A DNA stretch of 64,000 bases from Lachnospiraceae bacterium (GCA_022767285.1 JALENY010000032.1:1-64000), one strand, 5' to 3'. Shown: positions 46,215 to 56,540, counted from the stretch's first letter. A program made the numbers and translations. The notes: generated by a model from the sequence alone, not told the origin.

Positions 46215-46285
46215 CTATATCGCATCATCAGAAAAAACGCTATTTTTTATTTGTTTCTTAATTTACTCTGAATCTGATGTTTTTC

Positions 46286-48586
46286 TTAAAAACTATAACA
46301 TACAATCAAACTTTCTTTCAGTTCATACATCCGGTCTTTCACCCATACCTTGATCGGATCAGGTCGGCTGCTGACAAGGGAAACCCTATTGTGGTCTATC
46401 GAGATACGAACCTCCTTTTCACAAACAACCACACCGAATTCTACTCCGCTGATTTCATCCGGCAGACACGGTGTAATATGCACGCCATTTTCATCCATCC
46501 GAAATCCGGCAAAACCACGTACCACAGCCATCCAGATACCGCCCATGGCAGCCGCATGAATTCCTTCGTTAGAAGAATAGGGATTTGGCCCCATATCAAT
46601 ATCAATTGCCCCCAGAAAGCTTTCATAAGCCGCTTCTTTTTTCTGATTATCACTTGCCACGATCGAATAAACCGCATGGCTTAAAGAAGAATCATGAATC
46701 GTCTTCGGCTCGTAATAATTCCAGGTAGCTTCTTTTATCTCCTTATCAAACAGCTCCGGCATAAGAGCAAGCAGCATAACCGTATCAGCCTGTTTCAGCA
46801 CCTGCATTTCATTGACCTGTTTTCTGCTATATTTTTTCAGGATCATCTGTTTCACATCATCCTGCCTGTATTTCAGCACATCAATAATCTCTTTCGTCAT
46901 GAACGTGTCGTCCTGAGGCAGAACCCCATCTTCCCGTGGCTGCGGCAAATACAGATATTCAAGATAATGAACAAGTTTTTCACGGATGTTTTCTTCCGCA
47001 AAGCTCTCACTTATCCTCTGAATTTCTTCCGGGGAACATCCATTCAGAATTTCAAGTGCTTTTTTCACCACAAAACAAGCCATGTAGTTGGTATATGTAT
47101 TATTATCGATGTGCTCCGTATATTCATCAGGCCCAATAATATCCAGAATCTCATAGCGGTTTTTCTCTTCTTTGAACACACTTCGACTGAGCCAGAACAG
47201 AGCGCTTCCAATAATAATATCATTTCCGCCCTTTTCCATAAACTGCTTATCCAGTGTTGCCAGATAATATAGCCATACGGCATATGCAATATCTGCTGTG
47301 ATATGATGCTCCTTAATTCCTGCCCATACATGCGCAGCCTTTCCGGTCATAATATCCATGCTTGCAAAAAGCGGGGTTTCCTCCTCGCCGGTTATGGCAC
47401 TTTCCCATGGAAACATCAGACCTTTATAACCTTTCTTTCTCGCATTCTTTTTTGCCTGTTTGATGCGTTGTACACGATACTCCAAAAGATTTCTGGCTTT
47501 TTTGGGATCGGTATACTGGAAATAGGGAAGCATGAAAATCTCTGTATCCCAGAATACGTGCCCTTTGTAACCTTCACCGCTCAATCCTTTTGCTGCGATG
47601 GAACTGTGATTGTCTGTCGGCACCATAGCACTCAGATGATACTGGGCAAAACGGATTGCCAACTGAAGTTTTTCATTTTCCGTCTTAATCAAAATGTCAT
47701 TTTTATCCCAGAATTTTTTCATAGATCCGGCGCTTTCCTCAAAAAGTTTTTCATATCCCTTTTCGAGTGAGTTTTGTGCGGCACTAACCACCATTTCCTG
47801 TGCGATTTCGTCGTCCATCTGATATAGATCATGGCTGGTATACAAGACAGCCAGTTTTTCATAAACTGCGCTTTTGCTTTTTTCCACACGAAAACTGCGC
47901 TTTTCATGAAGTTTTCTGCGTTCCATTCCGAAACTTCTTGTGTCTTCTTTCACATGTTCCACACGAGTCCCGCTGCAATGGTACATCGTAATCCCGCTGT
48001 CTGTAGTTTTCTGGTCTAAATACAGCAATTTGTAATTCAGAACCTTCTTATTTCCATCCACAAAATGCTGTACACCGGAGTTGGTCATTCTTGCATTAAT
48101 TCCGGTCTCGACACTCACCAGGGTTTCTTCATCCAGCGGCGTGATTTCCACCCGACTTCCGTACAGATGTCTTTTAGCCCTGGAAACACATCTGCGGAAA
48201 ACAAGCTGATACCGTTTTCCCATCGGCGACTCCCACAAAACTTCTCTACGAAGTTCCGCCGTATACATATTCAAATATCTTGAATAATTCAACAGCTTCC
48301 CATGCAGCATAGAAAAGATTTCTCCATTTAGAATAATTTTCATTTCACAGGAATCAGCCAGATTGGGAAGTTCGATGGTCTCTCCCTGGCAGCTGTTAAA
48401 ACAGCCTGCGGCAAACATACCGCGTGTCTGGAAAGGGTACACTTCCTCAAGCGCAGAGCGGATTCCCATATATCCATTCGCAAGGTAGAGGATGCTTTCC
48501 GCCTTTCCTTGGTACTGCATGAGGAACTCATCTTCACCGATCAGCCAGTTTCTCAGCTTTCCCGTTCCTTTGCCATATGTAATCAT
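46286..48586 (-). CDS. GH65 disaccharide phosphorylase (YcjT/kojibiose phosphorylase-like)
   Basis: A 766-residue inverting phosphorylase of GH65 that splits an alpha-glucosyl disaccharide with phosphate into beta-glucose 1-phosphate and a sugar. The (alpha/alpha)6 barrel contains HVFWDTEIFMLPYF and the catalytic-acid motif IIGPDEYTEHIDNN. Length matches kojibiose-type members. Start 48586 has GGAGG six bases upstream. The neighbouring YcjS-, YcjR-, YcjQ- and YcjM-like genes and a beta-phosphoglucomutase make YcjT (kojibiose phosphorylase of E. coli) the best comparison. Nigerose, trehalose or maltose specificity cannot be excluded. Confidence 0.9.
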   Translation of the reverse strand: MITYGKGTGKLRNWLIGEDEFLMQYQGKAESILYLANGYMGIRSALEEVYPFQTRGMFAAGCFNSCQGETIELPNLADSCEMKIILNGEIFSMLHGKLLNYSRYLNMYTAELRREVLWESPMGKRYQLVFRRCVSRAKRHLYGSRVEITPLDEETLVSVETGINARMTNSGVQHFVDGNKKVLNYKLLYLDQKTTDSGITMYHCSGTRVEHVKEDTRSFGMERRKLHEKRSFRVEKSKSAVYEKLAVLYTSHDLYQMDDEIAQEMVVSAAQNSLEKGYEKLFEESAGSMKKFWDKNDILIKTENEKLQLAIRFAQYHLSAMVPTDNHSSIAAKGLSGEGYKGHVFWDTEIFMLPYFQYTDPKKARNLLEYRVQRIKQAKKNARKKGYKGLMFPWESAITGEEETPLFASMDIMTGKAAHVWAGIKEHHITADIAYAVWLYYLATLDKQFMEKGGNDIIIGSALFWLSRSVFKEEKNRYEILDIIGPDEYTEHIDNNTYTNYMACFVVKKALEILNGCSPEEIQRISESFAEENIREKLVHYLEYLYLPQPREDGVLPQDDTFMTKEIIDVLKYRQDDVKQMILKKYSRKQVNEMQVLKQADTVMLLALMPELFDKEIKEATWNYYEPKTIHDSSLSHAVYSIVASDNQKKEAAYESFLGAIDIDMGPNPYSSNEGIHAAAMGGIWMAVVRGFAGFRMDENGVHITPCLPDEISGVEFGVVVCEKEVRISIDHNRVSLVSSRPDPIKVWVKDRMYELKESLIVCYSF

Positions 48587-48605
48587 CTTCTGCCTCCTGC
48601 TATTA

Positions 48606-49652
48606 TTATTTTTCAAATTCAACAACTTGATGTGTTGCCGCAGATTCATACAGGGCATCAATGATCTGCATTAAGGTCACGCCCTGGTCTGCCGTAATCA
48701 GCGGGGTATCATTTTCTGCACAGCATCGGATGAAATTGCTGATACTGATATTTCGTTTATCCAGTTCCTGAACAAACGGAAGCTTCATATCCACCAGATT
48801 GCCATTCTTTTCCGTGTAAACTTCTCCGTCAAAAACAGACGCACCCGACAGGTCGCCATATATTTCCACATTCATTCTCTGCTTTTCTTTGCAGTTCAAC
48901 GCAAATGCAGTCTCAATCTGTAAAGAAAGACCGTTGCCAAACTGTACATAGCCAAAAAGTCCATCCTCTACCGTGAAACGTTCCGGATTCCAGACGCCCA
49001 TCAGACCCACACCGCCTCGTTTTCCAATTCGGTCAGAACTGTTGGCCATAGCATACAGGGGTTGGGGATACCCCAAAAGATACAGAGCCGTATCCAGCAT
49101 ATGAACGCCGATATCCACCAGCGGGCCTCCTCCCTGCATATTTTTGTTGGTAAAATTTCCCCAACCCGGAATACCACGCCTTCTGACTGCCTGTACCCGT
49201 GCCTGATACAGTTCCCCAAACTCACCGTTGTCAATCATCGTTTTTACCATCTGCACTTCTGGTGCATAGCGGTAATGAAGATTATAAGTCAGCAGTTTCC
49301 CTGCTTTTTTGGCCTCATCTGCCATATGCTTTGCCTGTTTCGCATTTAGCGCCGGGGGTTTTTCACAGAGTACATGGCAGCCTGCGCGGAGTGCGTCGAT
49401 CGTCAGGCTCTCGTGAAATTTGTTGGTAACACATACGGTCACCAAATCCAGGTCCTCTTTTTCCAGCATTTCCTGATGGCTTGTATACCAGGCCGGAACC
49501 CCAAACTGTTCCGCCGCATTTCTTGCACTTTCGCCATTTACATCGCACACTGCTGCAATCTCAGCAAGGTGGTTGTTCTTCATACAATTCGGGAAATGCG
49601 AATGCAGAGCTTCCTGACCTGCCCCGATAATTCCAATCTTTAATTTCCCCAT
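48606..49652 (-). CDS. Gfo/Idh/MocA dehydrogenase (YcjS-like)
   Basis: A 348-residue NAD-dependent sugar dehydrogenase. It has the Rossmann motif KIGIIGAGQEALHSHFPN, the catalytic-lysine motif VLCEKPPALN (about residues 92-101) and DIGVHMLDTALYLLG with the catalytic Asp/His. E. coli YcjS oxidises glucosides at C3 to 3-keto-glucosides; conserved order beside YcjR-, YcjQ-, YcjT-like genes makes the same reaction likely here. ATG 49652 follows GGAGGGAG. The gene lies 19 bp upstream of the GH65 gene. Confidence 0.9.
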   Translation of the reverse strand: MGKLKIGIIGAGQEALHSHFPNCMKNNHLAEIAAVCDVNGESARNAAEQFGVPAWYTSHQEMLEKEDLDLVTVCVTNKFHESLTIDALRAGCHVLCEKPPALNAKQAKHMADEAKKAGKLLTYNLHYRYAPEVQMVKTMIDNGEFGELYQARVQAVRRRGIPGWGNFTNKNMQGGGPLVDIGVHMLDTALYLLGYPQPLYAMANSSDRIGKRGGVGLMGVWNPERFTVEDGLFGYVQFGNGLSLQIETAFALNCKEKQRMNVEIYGDLSGASVFDGEVYTEKNGNLVDMKLPFVQELDKRNISISNFIRCCAENDTPLITADQGVTLMQIIDALYESAATHQVVEFEK

Positions 49653-49735
49653 TCTACTCTCCCTCCTAACCAATATGTTTCGCCTTTATCATTAGAAATC
49701 ATACATTATATCAATATGCTGCATCCAATTTTGCC

Positions 49736-51421
49736 TTAAACCAGCCAGACGATCTGATATGGTTTCAACGTGGTAATCTCTGTCTCTCTTCCGTTCTGAA
49801 GCAGATCTTTTCCGTAAAATGTTTTTTCAAGGCACGCCTCTTTCGCAGTAATATTAATCAAAACTGTAATTTTCTGTCCCGACTCTTTATTCTCACGTTC
49901 CAATGCAAAAATTTCACTCCCCAGATCAAGAATTATCTGTCCTGCAAAAGGTGAGAAAGCACTTTGTTCTCCTCTTATTTTCAGCATGCGGCAATAACCG
50001 TCAAATACTGTCTTTCTCAGGCTGCCCTCTTTCGAAAGCTCACCAAGAAGCTTTGTAACCTCCAGCTTCTCCCGGTTGATCCTGCGAGGAATACCGGACT
50101 CTTCCACACCCTGAATCCAATTTCCGGAGCCTAAAAGGCTATGATAATATATACCCGGTATGCCTTGGAGAGACAGCATGACCGCCTGAGAAGCCAAGAA
50201 ACAATCCGCCCGCTTCTTCTCATCTTTTTCATGTATGTCCGTCACAGCTTCCAGATAATTGATATTTAATTCGTAGGGACTCTGACTTCCATCGGAGTTC
50301 GTTTTATAACTAATCCTGCCTCCATGTTCCAAAACGCAGTCAAAGAGCAGCTGCTTTTCTTTCTCATTTAAGATACCATCCACCGGCCGCACACCGATGC
50401 CGTCATGGGATGCCAGGAAATTAAAGAATGTCGTTCCTTTCGGAAGAGGGGTTTGATCCAGGCTTTTTGCCCATGCAGTCAGTTTTCCAGAATTTCCGGA
50501 CAACATGGTATATAGCGTAAGAGGCGGCAGCGGGAACTGGTAAACGAGCTGCGCCTCATCTCCGTCGCCAAAATAACTGATATTTTCCAGATGCGGGACA
50601 TTTGTCTCAGTGATAATCATGGTTCCCGGATAAAATTCCTGAATCACACAGCGCAGAAGTTTAATCAGTGTATGGGTCTCCTTCAAATGCATACAAGTTG
50701 TACCCAGCTTTTTCCAGGCAAATCCGATAGCATCCAGCCGAATAAACCTGGCCCCTTTTGACGCATACAGGAGCAGGACTTCCAGGATCTCTTTCAGAAG
50801 ATATGGAGACTCAAAATTCACATCGATCTGATCATCCGAAAAGGTAGTCCAGAACCATTTTTTCCCATCTTTTGTATCAAATTCCGTCAGAAGAGGTAGC
50901 GCACGCGGTCGGGTGACTGTTGAATAATCCGCGTCTTTATCGCATTCAATATAATACCCTGTATAGGGAGCTTCACCTTCACAGCATTTTCGGAACCACT
51001 CATGAGATTTTGAGGTATGATTGATCACCCCATCCATCATAACACCGACCCAGCTTCCCAGATTTTCCACATCTTCCCAGCTTCCCATGACCGGATTGAT
51101 GGAGTTATAATCGGAAACAGAAAAACCGTCATCTGATGTATAGGGAAAAACCGGAAGCAGATGCACATTGGTAATAACTCCTTCACAGTTTTCACGCAAA
51201 AATTCATCCAGCGTATGAAGGGGTTTCTCCCCATCCCGGTACATACAGTCACCGTAAGCAATCAGGATACAGTCTTTTTGGGACAGCTCCTTCACCTGGT
51301 CATTCGCCTCCGGCATCCATTTTTCATATAATTCATCCAGGAGGCGGATCGCCAGATCCTTTTTCTCCCCCCGGTAAAGCATATCGAGATATTTGTTTCT
51401 TATTGCTCTATGGCCTTTCAT
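49736..51421 (-). CDS. GH13_18 glycoside phosphorylase (YcjM-like)
   Basis: A 561-residue member of the sucrose phosphorylase subfamily, which releases alpha-glucose 1-phosphate with retention. Nucleophile Asp230 (IRLDAIGFAWKK), acid/base Glu272 (ITETNVPH) and Asp340 (ASHDGIGVRP) are all present. The HDGIGVRP segment resembles glucosylglycerate phosphorylases such as E. coli YcjM rather than true sucrose phosphorylases, so glucosylglycerate is the leading substrate. GGAAG lies just before the ATG. It sits between the YcjS- and YcjR-like genes; in E. coli ycjM is first, so the order is changed. Confidence 0.88.
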   Translation of the reverse strand: MKGHRAIRNKYLDMLYRGEKKDLAIRLLDELYEKWMPEANDQVKELSQKDCILIAYGDCMYRDGEKPLHTLDEFLRENCEGVITNVHLLPVFPYTSDDGFSVSDYNSINPVMGSWEDVENLGSWVGVMMDGVINHTSKSHEWFRKCCEGEAPYTGYYIECDKDADYSTVTRPRALPLLTEFDTKDGKKWFWTTFSDDQIDVNFESPYLLKEILEVLLLYASKGARFIRLDAIGFAWKKLGTTCMHLKETHTLIKLLRCVIQEFYPGTMIITETNVPHLENISYFGDGDEAQLVYQFPLPPLTLYTMLSGNSGKLTAWAKSLDQTPLPKGTTFFNFLASHDGIGVRPVDGILNEKEKQLLFDCVLEHGGRISYKTNSDGSQSPYELNINYLEAVTDIHEKDEKKRADCFLASQAVMLSLQGIPGIYYHSLLGSGNWIQGVEESGIPRRINREKLEVTKLLGELSKEGSLRKTVFDGYCRMLKIRGEQSAFSPFAGQIILDLGSEIFALERENKESGQKITVLINITAKEACLEKTFYGKDLLQNGRETEITTLKPYQIVWLV

Positions 51422-51479
51422 TTATCTTCCAACTTTCTGTTTTTCTTTCAGCTTCCGCATACCTTTTGTATTCCTTCTA

Positions 51480-52289
51480 TTACAGCCGGGCCTTTTTCAT
51501 ACAGTCTCTGATATATCCTACAGACTGCTTATACAGGTTTTCCTGGTCTTCACCCAGAACGCGGCACTCAAAAGCCATAATTCCGTCAAAACCAATTTCC
51601 TTCAACCCTTCGAAACCGTGTACGAAATCGGTATGGCCATCACCCGGCTGATAACGATGGCTGTCTGCAATGTGCACATGACCTATCAAATCAGCCCATT
51701 TAATCAAACTCTTCTTGATATCCTGCTCTTCGATACTCATATGGAAGAAATCAGCCATGATCTTTACATGTTCCAAATGCCCATCCTGAATTACCGTTGC
51801 TGCTGCATCAAGAGTATTCAGCATATGATCTTCGTAACGATTCAGCGGTTCCAAATATACAACCGTACCGGACTTTTTGCAGACATCCTCAAACTGCGAC
51901 AAGGAATCAATCAGTACGCCCTTGTCCGCCTCAACAGGTCTCGGTGGGGTCATCGGCGGCAAGCGCAGGGAAAACATCCCCCATGCAGCCGGTACCACGA
52001 TACCTTTTGCCCCAAGTTCACCGGCACGTTCCAGAATAATCTTAATATCCTCAATAGCCGTCTGTCTTCTGTATTCAATAAAGTCACCAATCCATCCCCG
52101 GTATCCGCCGCATACGCTGGTTACCGGAACCCCGGTTTCTTTTACAGCAGCTTTCAATTCATCAAATTGATTCAGCAGCATAGCACCGTCTGCTTCAAAT
52201 CCATCAAATCCCGTTTCCTTAATCTGAAGCAATTTTGTCTTAAAATCGCTGGAATAAAAAGGTTTATCCTGTGTTGCTAAACGAATCAT
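51480..52289 (-). CDS. TIM-barrel sugar epimerase (YcjR-like)
   Basis: A 269-residue xylose-isomerase-like TIM barrel. Expected metal ligands are the Glu in VYLEPLNRYEDH, the Asp in IMADFFHMS, the His in GHVHIADSHR and the Glu in MAFECRVLG. E. coli YcjR epimerises C4 of 3-keto-glycosides, linking glucosides with gulosides. Gene order next to YcjQ- and YcjS-like genes supports the same chemistry. It starts 12 bp after the YcjQ-like gene, clearly in one operon. Confidence 0.88.
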   Translation of the reverse strand: MIRLATQDKPFYSSDFKTKLLQIKETGFDGFEADGAMLLNQFDELKAAVKETGVPVTSVCGGYRGWIGDFIEYRRQTAIEDIKIILERAGELGAKGIVVPAAWGMFSLRLPPMTPPRPVEADKGVLIDSLSQFEDVCKKSGTVVYLEPLNRYEDHMLNTLDAAATVIQDGHLEHVKIMADFFHMSIEEQDIKKSLIKWADLIGHVHIADSHRYQPGDGHTDFVHGFEGLKEIGFDGIMAFECRVLGEDQENLYKQSVGYIRDCMKKARL

Positions 52290-52301
52290 GTCATCTACCT
52301 C

Positions 52302-53351
52302 CTAAAATTTTACGCCCATCTTGATACTTGATTGCGGTTCCTGATCCACATATTTCATGTATGCTTTGTCAGATTCCTCAAAATCAACAACCGGAAAGAT
52401 AATATCTTCGCAGTTTAAGTAACCGTTTGTAAGCATATCCCAGCATACATCCTCAATTCTGTGTCTGTTCCATCTGGGATAATCCGGAAGCGGCTCGGAA
52501 CATGCTCTTGAAAACACGATTTTTGCATTGTTAAAATGAGCCTCTCTTCCAAGCTCCAGCATGGGGAATGGTTTTGCAAATGCCACGAAGGAAATGGTTC
52601 CACCGTAAGCCAATCCGCGAAGGCCGCTCTGCAGAGCAGTTACGTGGCCACTGGTTTCAATGATCACATCCACTCCTCTTTTATCGGTCAGTTCTTTTAA
52701 TTTGAATCCTACATCAACAATGCCCGGATCCAGTCCATAATCTGCACCATTTTTCACTGCAATCTCCCGCCTGTGTTCAAGCGGATCAATAACGATAACC
52801 GGTGATGCACCCAGTTTTTTACAAATCTGTGCGGCAATCTGACCGATTGCTCCCATTCCGTAAATAGCCACCGCATCACCCGGACGTACATGACCGTCTC
52901 GCACACCGCCAAGCGCAAACTGTGCAGGATCGTAACATACAGCATTTTTCCAGAGACTTAAATCGTTCAGCTTACGGCAGCGATAATTACCCACAGCTTT
53001 GATAATGTGAGTCTCTCGAATTCCACCGTATGAACATATATAATCACCAAGATCGAATTCCGTTACCAGGTCACCTTTTTCGATTACTTCTCCGACCCAC
53101 TGGTTGCCGAGGTTCCACTCGCCGAAAACAACTCCTTTCTCCTCTTCCTTTCTCGGAAGAAACAACTGCCATTCATCATCATATTTTTCTTTAACATGAA
53201 CACTCATCTGGCGGAAATCCGTCAGCTCAGTGCCATGCTTTGGAGCCGCAAACAGCACTTTACAGCGCACCTCGTCCGCAGCAATAGGTCTGTCCTCATA
53301 TTCTTTAAAACCTGCTACTCTCGGTTCTGTTGCAACTAACATTTTGCTCAT
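52302..53351 (-). CDS. MDR-family oxidoreductase (YcjQ-like)
   Basis: A 349-residue medium-chain dehydrogenase with the nucleotide-binding motif AVAIYGMGAIGQIAAQICKK (about residues 160-180). E. coli YcjQ reduces or oxidises the C3 position of gulosides, completing the YcjQRS route. The catalytic-zinc segment reads AAPKHGTELTDFR, without the usual Cys, so zinc coordination must differ from alcohol dehydrogenase. It lies 12 bp before the YcjR-like gene and 28 bp after the ADP-ribosylglycohydrolase-fold gene. Confidence 0.88.
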   Translation of the reverse strand: MSKMLVATEPRVAGFKEYEDRPIAADEVRCKVLFAAPKHGTELTDFRQMSVHVKEKYDDEWQLFLPRKEEEKGVVFGEWNLGNQWVGEVIEKGDLVTEFDLGDYICSYGGIRETHIIKAVGNYRCRKLNDLSLWKNAVCYDPAQFALGGVRDGHVRPGDAVAIYGMGAIGQIAAQICKKLGASPVIVIDPLEHRREIAVKNGADYGLDPGIVDVGFKLKELTDKRGVDVIIETSGHVTALQSGLRGLAYGGTISFVAFAKPFPMLELGREAHFNNAKIVFSRACSEPLPDYPRWNRHRIEDVCWDMLTNGYLNCEDIIFPVVDFEESDKAYMKYVDQEPQSSIKMGVKF

Positions 53352-53379
53352 AATCTTGTGCCTCCTGCCTTTTGTAAAA

Positions 53380-54732
53380 TTATATGATCTGCCGGATACA
53401 CCGGTCAGTCAATTCTTTAAAACTTACGATTCCGCCGGAGCCAATCCGGGTAATCAATTTTCCGTTTAAAGGCTTTTTCCATTTTTCCGGAACCGCTTCA
53501 ATTCCATACATCATACCGAATGCGGACCCTGCGGTTGCACCGTTGCAGTCCGTATCAAATCCTGCTTCAATTGCCACATTCATAACCCTGTCAAAATCTT
53601 TTCCTCCGGCCAAAAGTGCCAGACAGATAATCATATCGTTCGGAATCACATGGCACCAATCGTGAAGATTAGTCTCATCGTACTGTTTATGGATTTCTTC
53701 AATCATCTGCTGCACATCTTTGGTCTCATTCCATTTTACCAGGAATCCGGTCAATGCGGCATGCAATCTGGACTGTTTCGGGATATAGTCCATAGCATGC
53801 ATAATGGCATCTTTCGGACTGTCACAAACCGCACTTTCTGAAATCAATGCCGCACAAAATGCGGATGCATAAATACCATTTTTCGTATGTGTAACCACTG
53901 CGTCGCGAACCGCCATAGAAGCAGCGGCATGCGGATCTCCCGGATTTATGTACGCGTATCCGTCCACGCGGATCTGTCCGCCCAGCCATTCCCGGTAAGG
54001 ATTGCCATAATCCGCACTTCGGGGCGGCAAAATTCCATTTACAATGTTTTTGTAAGCCATGCGTTCTGCCGTACAAGCCATAAAAACCGGAATATTCGTT
54101 GTGAAAAATTCCGCTACATCCATGGGAACAAAATCACGCCCATACTTCTCCACAATGGAAAGCCCCATCACTGTATAGTTTGTATCATCATCTTCCGGCA
54201 TACAGGATACATTATTGATCCAGCTCTTTTTCTCATTTCCATATGCCCCTGGGTAGTCGGACACATTGTACCGTTCTTTGATCTCCTGAGGCACATCTGA
54301 GGACATATATTGTCCGACCGGGTAATTGTTTGTGTCTTTCAAAAAACCGACAATACGTTCTCGCGTCCAGCCTTCCACCGGCTGTCCCAACAGACATCCC
54401 GCAGCCCGGGCAGTCCACGCACCCAACAGCCTTTCTCTCAGATTTTCCGCTTTTCTTTTCTTATTTAGGGGAAAGCATGCAAGAATTTCTTCCTCTGTCT
54501 CCGGCTCAACATAAGGGAAATCCGGTCGTACCGGCATAGCCCGGAACTTCTCGTACAGTTCCAGTGCCCTTTTTTCCCCTTCTACAGGATCCGAAAGATT
54601 TACAATCTCTTTTACCAACGATTCATATTCATCTACCGGTTTTCCCTCTTCTCTGCTCTGTCTCAATTCTGTTTCCAGGTAATTCTTCCGGCTGATATAG
54701 GCCAACCGGACATGTTCCAGAATATTCTCCAT
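53380..54732 (-). CDS. ADP-ribosylglycohydrolase-fold protein
   Basis: A 450-residue protein of the DraG/ADPRH family (PF03747), with an added N-terminal helical region of about 100 residues. Binuclear metal motifs are visible: EDDDTNYTVMGLSI in the first half and AIEAGFDTDCNGATAGSAFGMM near the C-terminus. Family members cleave N- or O-ribosyl bonds. In sugar operons their substrate is mostly unknown; in E. coli yegU sits beside a PfkB kinase, and here a ribokinase lies in the divergent operon. No counterpart exists in the E. coli ycj cluster. Confidence 0.87.
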   Translation of the reverse strand: MENILEHVRLAYISRKNYLETELRQSREEGKPVDEYESLVKEIVNLSDPVEGEKRALELYEKFRAMPVRPDFPYVEPETEEEILACFPLNKKRKAENLRERLLGAWTARAAGCLLGQPVEGWTRERIVGFLKDTNNYPVGQYMSSDVPQEIKERYNVSDYPGAYGNEKKSWINNVSCMPEDDDTNYTVMGLSIVEKYGRDFVPMDVAEFFTTNIPVFMACTAERMAYKNIVNGILPPRSADYGNPYREWLGGQIRVDGYAYINPGDPHAAASMAVRDAVVTHTKNGIYASAFCAALISESAVCDSPKDAIMHAMDYIPKQSRLHAALTGFLVKWNETKDVQQMIEEIHKQYDETNLHDWCHVIPNDMIICLALLAGGKDFDRVMNVAIEAGFDTDCNGATAGSAFGMMYGIEAVPEKWKKPLNGKLITRIGSGGIVSFKELTDRCIRQII

Positions 54733-54813
54733 AAACTGTCACCTCTTATAACATCTAAATACGGATTCTTTCAAGTTTTCAAATCTGACCGTCCACAGTT
54801 AAAGCACACAAAA

Positions 54814-55653
54814 TCAACCCTTTTCGCCTCCGGCTGTCAGCCCGCCGGAAATAAATTTTTCTACTGCAGAAAAAGTAATAATTACCGGTATCGCTGTCAA
54901 CAGGGAAGCTGCCATCATACGTCCCCACACGTAATCCATAGAACCAAAAAGCTGCTTCAAGCCAACGGAAAGTGTCAGTTTTTCCTGTGATGACAGGAAT
55001 GTAAAGGAAAACAGGAAATCATTCCAGGCAATCATAAACACATAGATAAAAGCGGAAGAAATGGCTGGAACGGAAAGTGGAAGCACAATTTTGTAAATAA
55101 CCTGGACGCGGTTCAAACCATCAATCATCGCCGCCTCTTCCAGTGAAGACGGAATTGTCTCAAAATATCCGGAAAGCATATAAATAGCTGCCGGTAAGGT
55201 AGAAACCAGATTAGCCACTACAACAGCCCACATATTATCATTCAATCCAATGGAGCTCATAATCTTAAACAACGGTACTACAAGAAGAATTCCAGAAAAC
55301 ATATATACAACAAGAGTAGACTCTTTAAAAACGATTCTTCCCGGGAAAGTCAGCCTCGCCAAACTATATGCAGCAAGTCCACCTACAACAATCGCAATCG
55401 TAGCAGTTGAAAAAGCAATTTTAAAACTGTTCAGGAAATATCTTCCAAACGGAAAAATTTGCGGATTCAGCACATCCTTAAAATGCTTTAAAGTTACGTC
55501 TTTCGGAATAATCTGAGGAGGAAATGCAACAGCTGCTTCCGAAGTTTTAAATGCAGTTGTAATCATAATGTAAAAAGGAAACAGTGCAATCACGAGCACA
55601 AGAATTACTGCCAAATAATGCAGTATAGATTTTATAATTTTTTTCTGTTTCAT
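54814..55653 (-). CDS. ABC sugar transporter permease, MalG type (YcjP-like)
   Basis: A 279-residue permease with six hydrophobic helices. The cytosolic EAA loop reads LEEAAMIDGLNRVQVIYKIVLPLSVPA (about residues 175-202), which docks the ATPase. It overlaps the upstream permease gene by four bases. No ATPase gene is in the window, so a shared MsmK-type ATPase elsewhere is likely. Confidence 0.95.
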   Translation of the reverse strand: MKQKKIIKSILHYLAVILVLVIALFPFYIMITTAFKTSEAAVAFPPQIIPKDVTLKHFKDVLNPQIFPFGRYFLNSFKIAFSTATIAIVVGGLAAYSLARLTFPGRIVFKESTLVVYMFSGILLVVPLFKIMSSIGLNDNMWAVVVANLVSTLPAAIYMLSGYFETIPSSLEEAAMIDGLNRVQVIYKIVLPLSVPAISSAFIYVFMIAWNDFLFSFTFLSSQEKLTLSVGLKQLFGSMDYVWGRMMAASLLTAIPVIITFSAVEKFISGGLTAGGEKG

Positions 55654-56540
55654 TTTCGCACCGCCTTCCTTCCAAATAGTACAACAAACGAGAATACAAT
55701 AACAAACAAGACAATTGTGATTGCTGCCGCACCCCCGTTATCATGAATTGCAAATGCTGTCTGATACAGATATACTCCGAGTACGGGTACCTGTTTCGTA
55801 AATAGATATATATCATCAAATTTATAAAAATTCCAAATCGTTCTCAGAGAAACAATCGCCGCAATGGATGGTAAAATTTCCGGGAATGTAATTGCCCAGA
55901 AACGCTGCCATGCATTAGCGCCGTCCACTTGTGCTGCCTCATAAAGGCTCATATCAATTGCCTGTAAAGCCGCCAGAATCATCAGAAAACTATACGGAAA
56001 AACGCGCCAGATATCATAAATCACAACCAATGCCACTGACCATACCGGATGATCCATCCACATGGGAGCTGTTTCAAATATATGCAAAACATCCACCAGC
56101 AAATAATTTACGACTCCATACAAGCCATTGAACATATATTTCCATACATAAACGGTTGCCACCATCGGAGCTACGTAGGACAAAAGAATCAGACTTCGGG
56201 CAATTCTTCTCCCTTTAAATTCTTTGTTCATAAGAAGGGCTACCAGAAGTCCTACTACCGTAGACCCTACTACTGTCACCAGTACATAGACAACCGTCAC
56301 AAGAAGAGCCTTATAAAAATCCCCATCCGAGAACAGCTTCGCATAATTGCTCCATCCAACAAACTTGCTTGGCCTGTTTGGATTTAATGCTACTTTTTGA
56401 AAACTGAGTACAATATTGTAAAAAATCGGATAAATGATAACAGCGCCAATCAGAATAAGCGTGGGCAATATCAGCAATATACCGAGCGTACGTTCCTTTC
56501 TCTGTATTGATCCGTATTTTTTCTTACCTTGTTTACTCAT
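55650..56540 (-). CDS. ABC sugar transporter permease, MalF type (YcjO-like)
   Basis: A 296-residue permease with six membrane helices. It has a short cytosolic N-terminus (KKYGSIQRKERT) and the EAA loop SLYEAAQVDGANAWQRFWAITFPEI (about residues 200-225). It forms the heterodimeric channel with the MalG-type partner, whose gene overlaps by four bases. It follows the binding-protein gene after a 129-bp gap holding a terminator-like hairpin. Confidence 0.95.
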   Translation of the reverse strand: MSKQGKKKYGSIQRKERTLGILLILPTLILIGAVIIYPIFYNIVLSFQKVALNPNRPSKFVGWSNYAKLFSDGDFYKALLVTVVYVLVTVVGSTVVGLLVALLMNKEFKGRRIARSLILLSYVAPMVATVYVWKYMFNGLYGVVNYLLVDVLHIFETAPMWMDHPVWSVALVVIYDIWRVFPYSFLMILAALQAIDMSLYEAAQVDGANAWQRFWAITFPEILPSIAAIVSLRTIWNFYKFDDIYLFTKQVPVLGVYLYQTAFAIHDNGGAAAITIVLFVIVFSFVVLFGRKAVRK

